From contig CAYQQQ010000004.1 in NCBI GenBank assembly GCA_964420125.1, positions 124,001 through 188,000 on the forward strand: a stretch of 64,000 bases of DNA, written 5' to 3'. Within the stretch, counting starts at the first letter, position 1. Every line of letters starts with the position of its first letter. The notes below the pieces were generated by a model. That model saw only the letters and a program-made list of their open reading frames with translations, was not told where the DNA came from and made no database searches. Made by a program: the position numbers and the translations under genes. The stretch is from CAYQQQ01 sp964420125 (lineage in GTDB: Bacteria > Actinomycetota > Acidimicrobiia > Acidimicrobiales > Microtrichaceae). Positions 33,096-42,276 of this stretch are shown piece by piece.

Positions 33096-33986
33096 CTAGA
33101 GGGCCAACACGACAGACGGCTTCACCGACGACCCGCGATGGGCCACGTAGACCGCCAGAAGGCTCCCGGCGTCGTCGAGCACGGCCCAGGGACCCACGGC
33201 GTCGGGAACCAGGCCCAGGTCTCTCCGGTCGAGGACCTTCCCATGACGCACCTGTGCGGCGACGCCGGGACCGACCGCCACCGGGTCCAGCACGCGGGTG
33301 ATCTCCGATGCCGGGAGCACCACCGCCTCCTCGAGTCGGTGCGCCTCGCCCAACGTGAACGGTCCCACCGACAGCCGACGGAGTGCGCACAGGTGGGCAC
33401 CACCGCCGAGCGCCCGGCCCAGGTCCGCTGCCAGCACCCTCACGTAGGTCCCCGCCGAGCAGTCCACCCGCGCCGTCCAGCGCAACGGGTCCTCACTGGG
33501 CGCGAGGTCGAAGCGGGTGACCTCCACCGAGCGTGCGGGTCGGGTCACCTCCTTGCCCTCACGGGCGAGCTCGTGGAGCCGACGACCGCCGACCTTGACC
33601 GCCGACACCATGGGTGGCACCTGCTCGATCGTGCCGCTCAGCCGGGATGCCGCCGCCGTCACCTCCTGGAGTCCCGGTGGATCCATGTCGTGCACCGCGG
33701 TGACCTGGCCGTCCGCATCGAGGGTGTCAGTCTCGAGCCCGAAGCGGATGGTCGCCTCGTAGGACTTGGGAAGCCCACCGAGGTGCTGCAGCAGGCGTGT
33801 GCACCTGCCCACACCGACCACCAGGACGCCGGTCGCCGCGGGATCCAGGGTGCCCGAGTGCCCCACCTTGCGGGTGCCGAGGATGCCCCGGAGCTTGGCG
33901 ACGACGTCGTGGCTGGTCCACCCCGCCGGCTTGTCGATCACCGCGAGGCCGTCCGGGGCGGCGGTCGGCGACTCTTCGGAGCTCAC
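33096..33986 (-). CDS. truB: tRNA pseudouridine(55) synthase
   Basis: 296 residues; makes pseudouridine-55 in the tRNA T loop. Catalytic Asp in HSGTLDPAATGVL, substrate motifs KPAGWTSHDVVAKLR and KSYEATIRFGLETDTLD, and YVRVLAADLG in the C-terminal half. The C-terminus has a PUA-like extension (about 225-296), the actinobacterial form. GTG 33986 overlaps the rbfA stop by four bases. Confidence 0.96.
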   Translation of the reverse strand: MSSEESPTAAPDGLAVIDKPAGWTSHDVVAKLRGILGTRKVGHSGTLDPAATGVLVVGVGRCTRLLQHLGGLPKSYEATIRFGLETDTLDADGQVTAVHDMDPPGLQEVTAAASRLSGTIEQVPPMVSAVKVGGRRLHELAREGKEVTRPARSVEVTRFDLAPSEDPLRWTARVDCSAGTYVRVLAADLGRALGGGAHLCALRRLSVGPFTLGEAHRLEEAVVLPASEITRVLDPVAVGPGVAAQVRHGKVLDRRDLGLVPDAVGPWAVLDDAGSLLAVYVAHRGSSVKPSVVLAL

Positions 33987-34417
33987 TCTAGCTGCCCTGC
34001 AGCACCCGGGTCGTCGTGCTCGATGCCCCCGGTTCCCGGAGGGACCGGCGGTGCATCGCCCAGGCCGTGCAGCAGCTGCTCGATGCGCATGGCCTCCAAC
34101 AGCTGCTCGTCGTGACGGAAGGCGATCTGCGGCGTGCGTCGGGCCCGCACCTCACGGTTCACGACCTGTTGGATCGGCCAGCGAAGCTCCTCGAGCGCCT
34201 CCTCGATGTCCTCGTCTCCACCCTGCTCGGCGGCGTGGATGGCCGAGTAGTAGACCACTGCGTGGTCCAGCGAGCCGTCCACCTCCACCGCGGTGACGGT
34301 CACGAGCTCCAGGCGGTCGTCGCCGAGGCGCTCCAACTCGGAGGCCACGATCTCGCGGATCTGCTCGCCCAACCGGTCGGTGCGCTGGAAGGGTCGCGAG
34401 GAGGAGCGACGGGCCAT
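33983..34417 (-). CDS. rbfA: ribosome-binding factor A
   Basis: 144 residues; KH-type protein for late 30S maturation. QRTDRLGEQIREIVASEL and VTVTAVEVDGSLDHAVVYYS match the family, as does RTPQIAFRHDEQL. ATG 34417 shares its A with the infB stop (TGATG), so translation is coupled. The last 25 residues (PPVPPGTGG...) are a disordered tail. Confidence 0.95.
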   Translation of the reverse strand: MARRSSSRPFQRTDRLGEQIREIVASELERLGDDRLELVTVTAVEVDGSLDHAVVYYSAIHAAEQGGDEDIEEALEELRWPIQQVVNREVRARRTPQIAFRHDEQLLEAMRIEQLLHGLGDAPPVPPGTGGIEHDDPGAAGQLE

Positions 34418-37290
34418 CAGGTGCGGGGGATCTCCTTGAGCTCGAAGGTCTCGATCACGTCGCCGGGCTTCAGGTCCTGGAAGTCGGAGAGGCCGATGCC
34501 GCACTCGTAGCCGGAGGCGACCTCCCGGACGTCCTCCTTGAAGCGTCGCAAGGAGGAGATCTCGCCCTTCCAGATGATGGTCCCCTCGCGCAGGAAGCGC
34601 ACCTTCGAACCCCGGGTGATGACGCCGTTGTTGACCATGCAGCCGGCCACAGCACCGACCTTCGGGACCCGGAAGACCTCTCGGACCTCGGCCTCGCCGG
34701 TGACCGACTCCTCGAACTCCGGCTCGAGCATGCCGACCATCGCCGCCTCGATGTCCTCGAGGAGCTTGTAGATGATCTCGTAGGTGCGGATCTCCACATC
34801 CTCCACCTCGGCCATCTCCCTGGCCTGGCGACTCGGTCGGACGTTGAACCCGATGATCGTCGCGCTCGAGGTGGCAGCGAGCTGGATGTCCGACTCCGTG
34901 ATGCCGCCGACGCCTCGGAGCACGAAGCCCACCTTGACCTCCGGCCGCTCGAGCTTCTTGAGGCTCTCCGTCACCGCCTCGAGCGAGCCTTGGACGTCGG
35001 CCTTCACGATCAGGTTCAGCGAGGCCTGCTCACCCGCCTGGATCTGGGCGAAGATGTCCTCGAGCTTGGCCCCGGAGCTCATCACCGACGCATCCCGCGC
35101 TCGACCCGCCTCCCGCTTCCAGCGATCGCGGGTCTCGGCGACCGACTTGGCCTTGCGCTCGTCGGGTGCCACCACGAAGGGGTCGCCTGCCTCGGCGACG
35201 TCGGAGAGGCCGAGCACCTGCACCGCGGTGGACGGGGGGGCCACCTTGAGCTGGCGACCGTGATCGTCGACCAGGGCGCGGATGCGACCCCAGGCGGGCC
35301 CGGCCACCATGGGATCGCCGACCTTGAGCGTGCCCCGCTGCACCAGCACGGTGGCCACGGGGCCGCGGCCGACGTCCAGGTGGGCTTCGAGCACGACGCC
35401 CGTGGCACGGCCCTCGGGGCTCGCCCGCAGGTCCTCGATCTCGGCCACGACGAGCAGGTTGTCGAGCAGCTCGTCGACCCCGGTGCCCTGCAGCGCGGAC
35501 ACCTCGCACATGATCGTGTCGCCACCCCAGGCCTCGGGGACCAGGTCGTGCTCGGAGAGCTGCTGCATCACCCGGTTGGGGTCCGCGTTCTCCCGGTCGA
35601 CCTTGTTGATGGCGACCACGATGGGCACCTCTGCCGCCTTGGCGTGCTGGATCGCCTCGATGGTCTGGGGCATCACGCCGTCGTCGGCGGCCACCACGAG
35701 GATCACGACGTCGGTCGCCTCGGCACCCCGCGCCCGCATGGCGGTGAACGCCGCGTGACCTGGTGTGTCGATGAAGGTGAGCTTCCTGCCGCCCTTGTCG
35801 ACCTGATAGGCGCCGATGTGCTGCGTGATGCCACCGGCCTCGCCGGCCACCACGTTGGCGTCACGGATGAAGTCGAGCAGCTTCGTCTTGCCGTGGTCGA
35901 CGTGACCCATCACGGTGATCACCGGCGGGCGGTGCGGGAGCTCGTGGGGGCCGCCCTCGTCATCCTCGGGGATGTCGAGCACGCGTTGCAGCTCGACCTC
36001 CTGCTCCTGGCCGGGGTCGACGAGATCGATCTCCGCACCGACCTCGGCGGCGAACAGCTCGATCATGTCGTCGGTCAAGGACTGGGTGGCGGTGACCATC
36101 TCGCCCTGCTGCATGAGGAACCGCACCACGTCCGCCGCGGTGCGGTTCAGCTTGGGGCCGAGGTCCTGGGGCGACGAGGCACGCTCGACGACGATCGTGC
36201 CCTCCGGCACCGGAGCCTCCGCCGGCGTGTAGGTGGGCACGTCCATCGGCTGGAGCTCTTCGCGGTTGCGGCGACGGCGCCCCTTGCGGCGGGGTGGACG
36301 CTGCTGGGGCCCACCTGGACGGCCTCTACCCGGCGGCGGGAACCCGCCCGCGGGCGCGCCTGCACCCGGAGGCCCACCGGGAGGACCGGACCGACCGATG
36401 CCGGTGCCGGTCCCGGGCCCGCCGCGCGCCCCACCAGGACGCGCGCCCGGACCGGGACGCGTGGGCGCCGCACGCCTGCCGCCGAGGCCCGGCGGGGGCG
36501 GGATCGGCTTGCCCGACGCCGAACGGGGCGGACCAGGCGGTGGTGGGATGGGCTTGCCCGAGGACGAGCGGGGAGACTCGGGCGGCGCCGACGCGGCCGG
36601 CGGCGGTCCAGCGGTCGGGGCGGAAGCGCCGGGGGAAGCAGCTGCGGCCGGCGCGGATCGCGTCGCGTCACCGGGGGTCGACCGGGAGGGGTCGGGCGCG
36701 CTCGCCGGAGGCGCCGGTGGTGCAGGCGTGGTGGGTTCGACGGGTCGGACGGGCCGACCGGTGGCCGGCTTGGACGACACCACCTTGTGGGCCGGGGGCT
36801 TGGGGGCCGCCGGCACGGACTCCTGCTGCAGTTCAGCCCCCGACGCGGGATCCTCGACGGGCGCCTCCCGGGTCGTCGCCTCGGCCGCCGGAGCCGGGGC
36901 TTCTTCCGGCTCCTCGGCGGGGGCTTCGGCGGCGACCTCCGTCGGCGGTGCCGGCGGGGCCGCTTCGACGGGCTCCGCTGCGACGGGCTCCTCGACCACC
37001 GGCTCCAAAGCGGGCGCCAGCTCGACAGGTGCTTGCTGCTCGCCCTGCTCCTGGGCGGTGGCCTTCTTGGCCGGCGCCTTCTTCTTGGCGGCCTTCTTCG
37101 GCTCCTCGGGCTGCTCGTCGCGCGTGCGACCTTCCCGGATGGCCTTGCGGCGCACCTGGTCGGCATAGGCCTCGTCCAGCGAGGAGGAGTGGCTCTTGAC
37201 CGGGTAGCCCATCTCCAGGCAGAGGTCGACGCACTCCTTGTTGGTCATCCCGAGCTCCTTCGCGAGCTCGTACACACGCAGCTTTGCCAA
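34417..37290 (-). CDS. infB: translation initiation factor IF-2
   Basis: 957 residues from TTG 37290, which puts the conserved MAKLRVYELAKELGMTNKE at the N-terminus; a GTG 39 nt upstream would add a non-family extension. IF2_N domain 1-55, then about 280 residues of Ala/Pro/Glu- and Gly/Pro/Arg-rich linker, the long low-complexity region usual in actinobacteria. GTPase: VMGHVDHGKTKLLDF (G1), DTPGHAAFTAMR (G3), AINKVDRE (G4). C-terminal domains bind initiator tRNA. Same operon as rimP-nusA upstream and rbfA-truB-ribF downstream. Confidence 0.97.
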   Translation of the reverse strand: MAKLRVYELAKELGMTNKECVDLCLEMGYPVKSHSSSLDEAYADQVRRKAIREGRTRDEQPEEPKKAAKKKAPAKKATAQEQGEQQAPVELAPALEPVVEEPVAAEPVEAAPPAPPTEVAAEAPAEEPEEAPAPAAEATTREAPVEDPASGAELQQESVPAAPKPPAHKVVSSKPATGRPVRPVEPTTPAPPAPPASAPDPSRSTPGDATRSAPAAAASPGASAPTAGPPPAASAPPESPRSSSGKPIPPPPGPPRSASGKPIPPPPGLGGRRAAPTRPGPGARPGGARGGPGTGTGIGRSGPPGGPPGAGAPAGGFPPPGRGRPGGPQQRPPRRKGRRRRNREELQPMDVPTYTPAEAPVPEGTIVVERASSPQDLGPKLNRTAADVVRFLMQQGEMVTATQSLTDDMIELFAAEVGAEIDLVDPGQEQEVELQRVLDIPEDDEGGPHELPHRPPVITVMGHVDHGKTKLLDFIRDANVVAGEAGGITQHIGAYQVDKGGRKLTFIDTPGHAAFTAMRARGAEATDVVILVVAADDGVMPQTIEAIQHAKAAEVPIVVAINKVDRENADPNRVMQQLSEHDLVPEAWGGDTIMCEVSALQGTGVDELLDNLLVVAEIEDLRASPEGRATGVVLEAHLDVGRGPVATVLVQRGTLKVGDPMVAGPAWGRIRALVDDHGRQLKVAPPSTAVQVLGLSDVAEAGDPFVVAPDERKAKSVAETRDRWKREAGRARDASVMSSGAKLEDIFAQIQAGEQASLNLIVKADVQGSLEAVTESLKKLERPEVKVGFVLRGVGGITESDIQLAATSSATIIGFNVRPSRQAREMAEVEDVEIRTYEIIYKLLEDIEAAMVGMLEPEFEESVTGEAEVREVFRVPKVGAVAGCMVNNGVITRGSKVRFLREGTIIWKGEISSLRRFKEDVREVASGYECGIGLSDFQDLKPGDVIETFELKEIPRT

Positions 37291-37495
37291 AACGTTCCGT
37301 TCTCTCGTCTCGTCGTCCCGATGCGACACGACCGGCGGGTCCGGAGGTGCGAACGCGCCGGCTCTCAGGCGCGCCAGACGGCTCGCGCCGTGTGACGACG
37401 GGTCCCCATCCTCTCACGTTTCCCAGGAGGATTCGAACCGCCATGGACGGGCCGACCCCACGGATCCTCGAAGGGATGGGGCCAGTTCGCCGCTC

Positions 37496-38845
37496 TCAGT
37501 CCTCGGGCTCCTCGGCAGGAGCACCCTCGGCCACCACCTCCACCTCGGCGACGGCCTCCTCGGCGACGGCCTCCTCGGCGTCGTCGCGGGCCCCCAGCTC
37601 CTCGGCAAGCTCCTCCTCGGCGTCGACCGTCTCCTCGGCGATGATCGCCTCGGCCTCGTCCACCGCCTCTGCGATGTCCTCCTCGACGGCCTCGATGACC
37701 TCCGCCTCGACCGCCACGACCTCGGCTTCGGCCTGGATCGCCTGCCACTGCTCGAGGGTGAGGGGCGGGCTGCCGTCGGCTGGTTGCCACAGCTGCTCAC
37801 CCGTCTCCGGATCGGTCACCCACTCCCCGTCCGCCCAGGACTCGCCTCCGTAGGCGGCATCGTAGGCCTCCTGCTCCGCGATGTCCGTCTCGGAGCGGAT
37901 GTCGATGCGAAGACCCGTCAGCCGGCTGGCCAGGCGGGCGTTCTGACCTTCCTTGCCGATGGCGAGGGAGAGCTGGTGGTCGGGCACGATCACCTCGGCG
38001 GTGCCGGCCGCCTCGTCGATGCGGACCTCCTTCACCTTGGCCGGCTGCAGCGCCTTCATCACGAAGTCCGGCCGATCGTCGGAGAAGGGCACGATGTCGA
38101 TCTTCTCTCCCCGCAGCTCGTTGACGACCTGGCGGACCCGTGCGCCTCGTGCCCCGACGCAGGCACCCACCGGATCGATGTTGGTGTCGTGGGACCAGAC
38201 CGCGATCTTGGTGCGCTGGCCGGGCTCTCGGGCGCAGGCCTTGAGCTCCACCGTCCCCTCGGCGATCTCGGGCACCTCCAACTCGAAGAGGCGCCGGATC
38301 AGACCGGGATGCGTGCGCGACACCACGATCTGTGGCCCCTTGACGGTCTTGCGGACCTCGACGATGTAGGCCTTCACGCGGTCACCGGGCTCCGGGCGCT
38401 CGTAGTTCACCTGTTCGGACTGCGGCAGCAAGGCCTCGACCCGACCGAGGTCGAGCAACGTGTAGCGGGCATCGCTCTGCTGGATGATGCCGGTGACGAT
38501 GTCGCCCTCGCGCCCCGCGTACTCCTCGTACTTGAGCTCCCGCTCGGCCTCGCGGATGCGTTGGGTCATCACCTGGCGGACCGTCTGGGCAGCGATGCGA
38601 CCGAAGTCGTCGGGGGTGACGTCCAACTCGGGACCGACCGGCTCGCCCTCCTCGTCGAGCTCCTGGGCGAAGACCCGCATCTCACCTGTCTCGGTGTCGA
38701 TGTTGACCCAGGCGAACTCGTAGGCGTCGGGCTGCTTCTTGTAGGCGGCCTCCAACGCCTCGGCGAGGGCGGCGAACAGAGTGTCGACGGAGATGCCCCG
38801 GTCCGACGCCAGGGCGGTGAGCGCTTCCATCATGTCGGGGTTCAT
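37496..38845 (-). CDS. nusA: transcription termination/antitermination factor NusA
   Basis: 449 residues; binds RNA polymerase and affects pausing and termination. NusA-NTD about 1-130, S1 about 135-200 (GREGDIVTGIIQQSD), then KH1 and KH2 (GACVGARGARVRQVVNEL; SLAIGKEGQNARLASRLTG). The tail from about 345 is an acidic Ala/Glu-rich stretch. The ylxR gene that usually sits between nusA and infB is absent: the 205 nt to infB hold no frame and no RTCVGCR motif. ATG overlaps the rimP stop (ATGA). Confidence 0.97.
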   Translation of the reverse strand: MNPDMMEALTALASDRGISVDTLFAALAEALEAAYKKQPDAYEFAWVNIDTETGEMRVFAQELDEEGEPVGPELDVTPDDFGRIAAQTVRQVMTQRIREAERELKYEEYAGREGDIVTGIIQQSDARYTLLDLGRVEALLPQSEQVNYERPEPGDRVKAYIVEVRKTVKGPQIVVSRTHPGLIRRLFELEVPEIAEGTVELKACAREPGQRTKIAVWSHDTNIDPVGACVGARGARVRQVVNELRGEKIDIVPFSDDRPDFVMKALQPAKVKEVRIDEAAGTAEVIVPDHQLSLAIGKEGQNARLASRLTGLRIDIRSETDIAEQEAYDAAYGGESWADGEWVTDPETGEQLWQPADGSPPLTLEQWQAIQAEAEVVAVEAEVIEAVEEDIAEAVDEAEAIIAEETVDAEEELAEELGARDDAEEAVAEEAVAEVEVVAEGAPAEEPED

Positions 38846-39348
38846 CGGGTCTCCTCGGTGGATTCGGTTGTGGCTTCAGGGCTACGGGGTGAGGTCGCCG
38901 AGCGGTCCCACACGAACACGGTGTGGGCCCGGGCGACCTCCTCGATCGACAGCACCCTGGTGCCGTCGTCGGTGGCGATGGTGGCCGTGCGGTCGTCGGC
39001 TGCGACGAGCACGCCTTCGACCCGCCGTTCACCCTGGGCGTCCGGCCGCAGCTTGACCTTGACGCGCTCGCCGACAGCGGCGGCGAAGTGCGTCGGCGTG
39101 CGCAACGAGCGCTCGAGGCCGGGACTCGAGACCTCCAACGTGTAGGAACCGGCGATCGGGTTGGTCTCGTCGAGCAGGCGGGAGATCTCGCGGGTCGCCT
39201 CGGCGAGGGTGCCGACGTCGATCCCGCCGGGACGGTCGAGCATCACCCGCAGGGTCCCTCCGGGGTGGTCGACGTCGTAGAGCTCGAGTCCGAGCCGCTC
39301 GGCCACGGGCGCGACGAGCTCGGCGACTCGCTCCGTGGTCAGGCTCAA
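38842..39348 (-). CDS. rimP: ribosome maturation factor RimP
   Basis: 168 residues from TTG 39348, chosen because GAGGAGG lies five bases upstream; a much longer frame exists but crosses a terminator-like hairpin. Early 30S assembly factor. Seen: LGLELYDVDHPGGTLRVMLD, GIDVGTLAEATREISRLLDE, SYTLEVSSPGLERSLRT. C-terminal SH3-like domain ends about 150. First gene of rimP-nusA-infB-rbfA-truB-ribF. Confidence 0.94.
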   Translation of the reverse strand: MSLTTERVAELVAPVAERLGLELYDVDHPGGTLRVMLDRPGGIDVGTLAEATREISRLLDETNPIAGSYTLEVSSPGLERSLRTPTHFAAAVGERVKVKLRPDAQGERRVEGVLVAADDRTATIATDDGTRVLSIEEVARAHTVFVWDRSATSPRSPEATTESTEETR

Positions 39349-39393
39349 CTCGTCCTCCTCTTGTCCGGCCGGCGTCAGCCGGGTCGACACCTT

Positions 39394-39463
39394 GGGTTCC
39401 GGCCCGAAAGAAAAGGCGTGGGCAGCGCCCACGCCTTCCGAGAACCGGAACCCGAGCAGTATA
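39394..39463 (-). promoter_or_regulatory. rimP-nusA operon promoter and candidate attenuator
   Basis: Minus-strand -10 TATACT at 39458-39463 lies upstream of the terminator hairpin (39413-39437), which would begin about 13 nt into the transcript. A perfect 9-bp repeat GGGTTCCGG/CCGGAACCC (39445-39453 and 39394-39402) encloses it. Confidence 0.55.
39404..39437 (-). terminator. intrinsic terminator between proS and rimP
   Basis: Perfect 11-bp stem AAGGCGTGGGC/GCCCACGCCTT with a 3-base loop; on the minus strand it is followed by TTTTCTTT. It ends proS and may attenuate rimP-nusA. Confidence 0.85.
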
Positions 39464-39517
39464 CGGGCTCCGGGAGCGCCCTGCTCGGCATCCCCGCGCG
39501 CTGGCGCTCGACGGCGG

Positions 39518-40948
39518 TCAGTAGGCCCGCGCCACCAGGGCGGACACATCCCGGTCGTCCTCGGCCTCGGGCACCTCGCCCGCAGGGGACTGGAGGCAGC
39601 GAACCGTCACCGCATGCTCACCGAGCGCCGCCACCCCGCCACCGCAGAGCGCGGACCAGGGGATCCGAGCGAAGCCGTCCTCGGCGGCCTCCACCGCCTC
39701 CTCCACGTGGGCGACCTCCACCGTTCGGACGTCGCGCTCCTGGGTCGCTGCGGCCAGCATGTCCGCCTGGACGTGCTCGAGCAGCGCCGCCACCTCTGCA
39801 GCGGCAGCCGCGAGTGCGACGGGCCGCTTGGCGGTCTCCGCCCCTGGCTCCTGGTCCCGACGGACCACCACCACTCGCCCCTCGGCCAGGTCGCGCGGTC
39901 CCAGCTCCACCCGGACCGGCACCCCCTTGAGCTCCCAGTCGGTGGCCCGACGGCCGAAGGCGACCTCCACTCGGTCGTCGAGGCGGGCTCGCACACCGGT
40001 CGCGTCGAGCTCCGCCACCATCCGGCGGGCAGCCTCTGCCACCGCGCCGTCGTCGTCGCGCACGACCACGACCACGACCTGCACCGCTGCGACCCGGGGA
40101 GGCACCCGCAGGCCCCGATCATCGCCGTGGGCCATGATGAGGCCGCCCATCATGCGGGTCGACACCCCCCAGGAGGTGGTCCAACAGAGCTGTTGGACGC
40201 CGTCCCCGTCGAGGAAGCCGATGTCGAACGCTCGGGCGAAGTTCTGACCCAGCTCGTGGCTCGTGCCCATCTGCAGCGCCTTGCCGTCGCGCATCATCGC
40301 TTCGCAGGCGAGCGTGTTGATCGCGCCGGCGAAGCGCTCCTCGGCGATCTTGCGACCGACGTAGACGGGGATCGCGAGGACCTCGACCATGACGTCGCGG
40401 TACACCTCCTCGAGGATTCGACGGGCGTAGGCGGCGGCATCCGCCTGGGTGGCATGGGCGGTGTGGCCTTCCTGCCACAGGAACTCCGAGGTCCGCAGGA
40501 ACACGCGCGGCCGGAGCTCCCAGCGCACCACGTTGGCCCACTGGTTCAGCAGCAGCGGCAGATCCCGGTAGCTCTGCACCCACTTGGCCATGAACTCCCC
40601 GATGACGGTCTCGGAGGTGGGCCGCACGACGACCGGCTCCTCCAGGTCCTTCCCCCCGGCATGGGTCACGACGGCCAGCTCGGGGCTGAACCCCTCCACG
40701 TGCTCGGCCTCGCGCTGGAGGTAGCCCTCCGGGATGAAGAGGGGGAAGTAGGCGTTCTCGGCGCCCGCCGCCTTGATCCGGGCGTCCACCTCGGCCACCA
40801 GCCGCTCCCAGATGGCGTAGGCGTAGGGCCGGATGACCATCGTGCCCCGCACCGGACCGTTGTCGGCGAGCTCCGCCTTGTGGAGCACGTCCTGGTACCA
40901 GCGGGGGAAGTCCTGGCGCTGGGGGGTGAGGATGGGGGCCTTGGCCAT
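39518..40948 (-). CDS. proS: prolyl-tRNA synthetase, archaeal/eukaryotic-type (type 3)
   Basis: 476 residues, class II aaRS charging tRNA-Pro. Motif 2 region RPTSETVIGEFMAKW and NQWANVVRWELRPRVFLRTS, motif 3 near QMGTSHELGQNFA. There is no INS editing insertion between motifs 2 and 3, and the chain ends in Tyr (VARAY), both hallmarks of the short archaeal-like form found in many actinobacteria. The C-terminal zinc-like domain retains only scattered Cys. Followed by an intrinsic terminator. Confidence 0.96.
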   Translation of the reverse strand: MAKAPILTPQRQDFPRWYQDVLHKAELADNGPVRGTMVIRPYAYAIWERLVAEVDARIKAAGAENAYFPLFIPEGYLQREAEHVEGFSPELAVVTHAGGKDLEEPVVVRPTSETVIGEFMAKWVQSYRDLPLLLNQWANVVRWELRPRVFLRTSEFLWQEGHTAHATQADAAAYARRILEEVYRDVMVEVLAIPVYVGRKIAEERFAGAINTLACEAMMRDGKALQMGTSHELGQNFARAFDIGFLDGDGVQQLCWTTSWGVSTRMMGGLIMAHGDDRGLRVPPRVAAVQVVVVVVRDDDGAVAEAARRMVAELDATGVRARLDDRVEVAFGRRATDWELKGVPVRVELGPRDLAEGRVVVVRRDQEPGAETAKRPVALAAAAAEVAALLEHVQADMLAAATQERDVRTVEVAHVEEAVEAAEDGFARIPWSALCGGGVAALGEHAVTVRCLQSPAGEVPEAEDDRDVSALVARAY

Positions 40949-41016
40949 GGCCGCCGATGGTAGCGGGGGCCATCGCCGGTGCCGCCCAGGCGGAGCGGGG
41001 ACCGCCGCTGCGAAGC

Positions 41017-42249
41017 TCAGGACCTCAGGTCGCGGCGTATGCGCTCCACCCGCTCACCTGCCGCGTTCACGTCGGCGCCACGCTCCTCGAAGAGCGCGGC
41101 CCGGTCCCGCTCGGCCTCGCGCGCCGCCTTCTCGGTGTCCACGCGGGCGAGGGCGGCGTCCACGCCGTGCTCGGCGATGAACTCCGCCCACTCCACCAAG
41201 GTGGCGACCATCTCCTCCTCGGGGACCACCGCCACGTTCTGGCCCCGCACGAACAGGTGACCCCGGTGTCGGCCCGCGGCGATCCCCAGATCCGCGTCAC
41301 GAGCCTCGCCCGGGCCGTTCACCACGCAGCCCATCACCGCCACCTGCAACGGCAGCCGGCGATCGGAGAGTGCCGCCCTCGCCGCTTCGGCGACGGCGAT
41401 GACGTCGACCTCGGCGCGACCGCACGACGGGCAGGCGATCAGATCCACGTTCCGGCGCTCTCTCAGCCCGAGCGACTCCAGCAGCGCCCGACCGGCGCGG
41501 GCCTCCTCCACCGGGTCGGCGGTCAAGGAGTAGCGGATGGTGTCGCCGATCCCCTCGGCCAGCAGGGTGGCGATCCCGGCGGTGGCCTTGATCAGACCCT
41601 CGGGCAGCGGGCCGGCCTCGGTCACCCCGAGGTGCAGGGGCACGTCGGTGGCATCCGCCAGCTGGCGGTACGCCTCGATCATGAGCGGCACGTTGGACGC
41701 CTTGACCGAGATCTTCACGAGGTCGAAGTCGACCTCGGCGAAGCAGGCCAGCTCCGCCAGGGCCGACTCCACCATCGCCTCCGGGGTGACACGACCCCCG
41801 TAGCGCTCGTAGAGCTCGGGGTCGAGCGACCCGCCGTTCACCCCGATGCGGATCGGCACGCCGCGGTCACGGGCCTCGGTCGCCACCGCCTTGATGTGCT
41901 CGGGACGGCGGATGTTGCCCGGGTTGAGCCGCAGGCCCTGCACCCCGGCGTCGAGGGCGGCCAGCGCCATGCGGTACTGGTGGTGGATGTCGGCGACGAT
42001 CGGCACCGGGCTGCGAGGCACGATGTGCGCCAAGCCCTCGGCAGCCTCCGGCTCGTTGCAGGTGCAGCGCACGAGGTCGCAGCCGGCGGCGGCCAGCGCG
42101 TAGATCTGCGCCAGCGTGCCCTCCACGTCCGCGGTCTTGGTGGTGGTCATCGACTGCACCGAGATGGGGGCGTCGCCACCGATGGGCAGCGTCCCCACCA
42201 CGATGCGGCGGGTCGATCGTCGGGGGAAGGTCACTGCGCCTGGGTCCAT
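41017..42249 (-). CDS. ispG: 4-hydroxy-3-methylbut-2-en-1-yl diphosphate synthase
   Basis: 410 residues; converts MEcPP to HMBPP in the MEP isoprenoid pathway using a 4Fe-4S cluster. TIM-barrel part with ISVQSMTTTKTADVEGTLAQ and LRLNPGNIR; cluster Cys in IACPSCGRAEVD and MGCVVNGPGEA. Third of dxr-rseP-ispG on the minus strand; 27 nt after rseP. Confidence 0.96.
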   Translation of the reverse strand: MDPGAVTFPRRSTRRIVVGTLPIGGDAPISVQSMTTTKTADVEGTLAQIYALAAAGCDLVRCTCNEPEAAEGLAHIVPRSPVPIVADIHHQYRMALAALDAGVQGLRLNPGNIRRPEHIKAVATEARDRGVPIRIGVNGGSLDPELYERYGGRVTPEAMVESALAELACFAEVDFDLVKISVKASNVPLMIEAYRQLADATDVPLHLGVTEAGPLPEGLIKATAGIATLLAEGIGDTIRYSLTADPVEEARAGRALLESLGLRERRNVDLIACPSCGRAEVDVIAVAEAARAALSDRRLPLQVAVMGCVVNGPGEARDADLGIAAGRHRGHLFVRGQNVAVVPEEEMVATLVEWAEFIAEHGVDAALARVDTEKAAREAERDRAALFEERGADVNAAGERVERIRRDLRS

Positions 42250-42276
42250 GCGGGGGCTCCTGGATGCAGCCTCACC

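Noticed and set aside
37420..37450. GGTTCGAATCC on the minus strand, like a tRNA T loop
   Set aside because: The T stem has a mismatch and no acceptor or anticodon arms can be built around it.
39349..39549. RimP extension upstream of TTG 39348
   Set aside because: It would translate a terminator hairpin and the promoter; TTG has an ideal SD.
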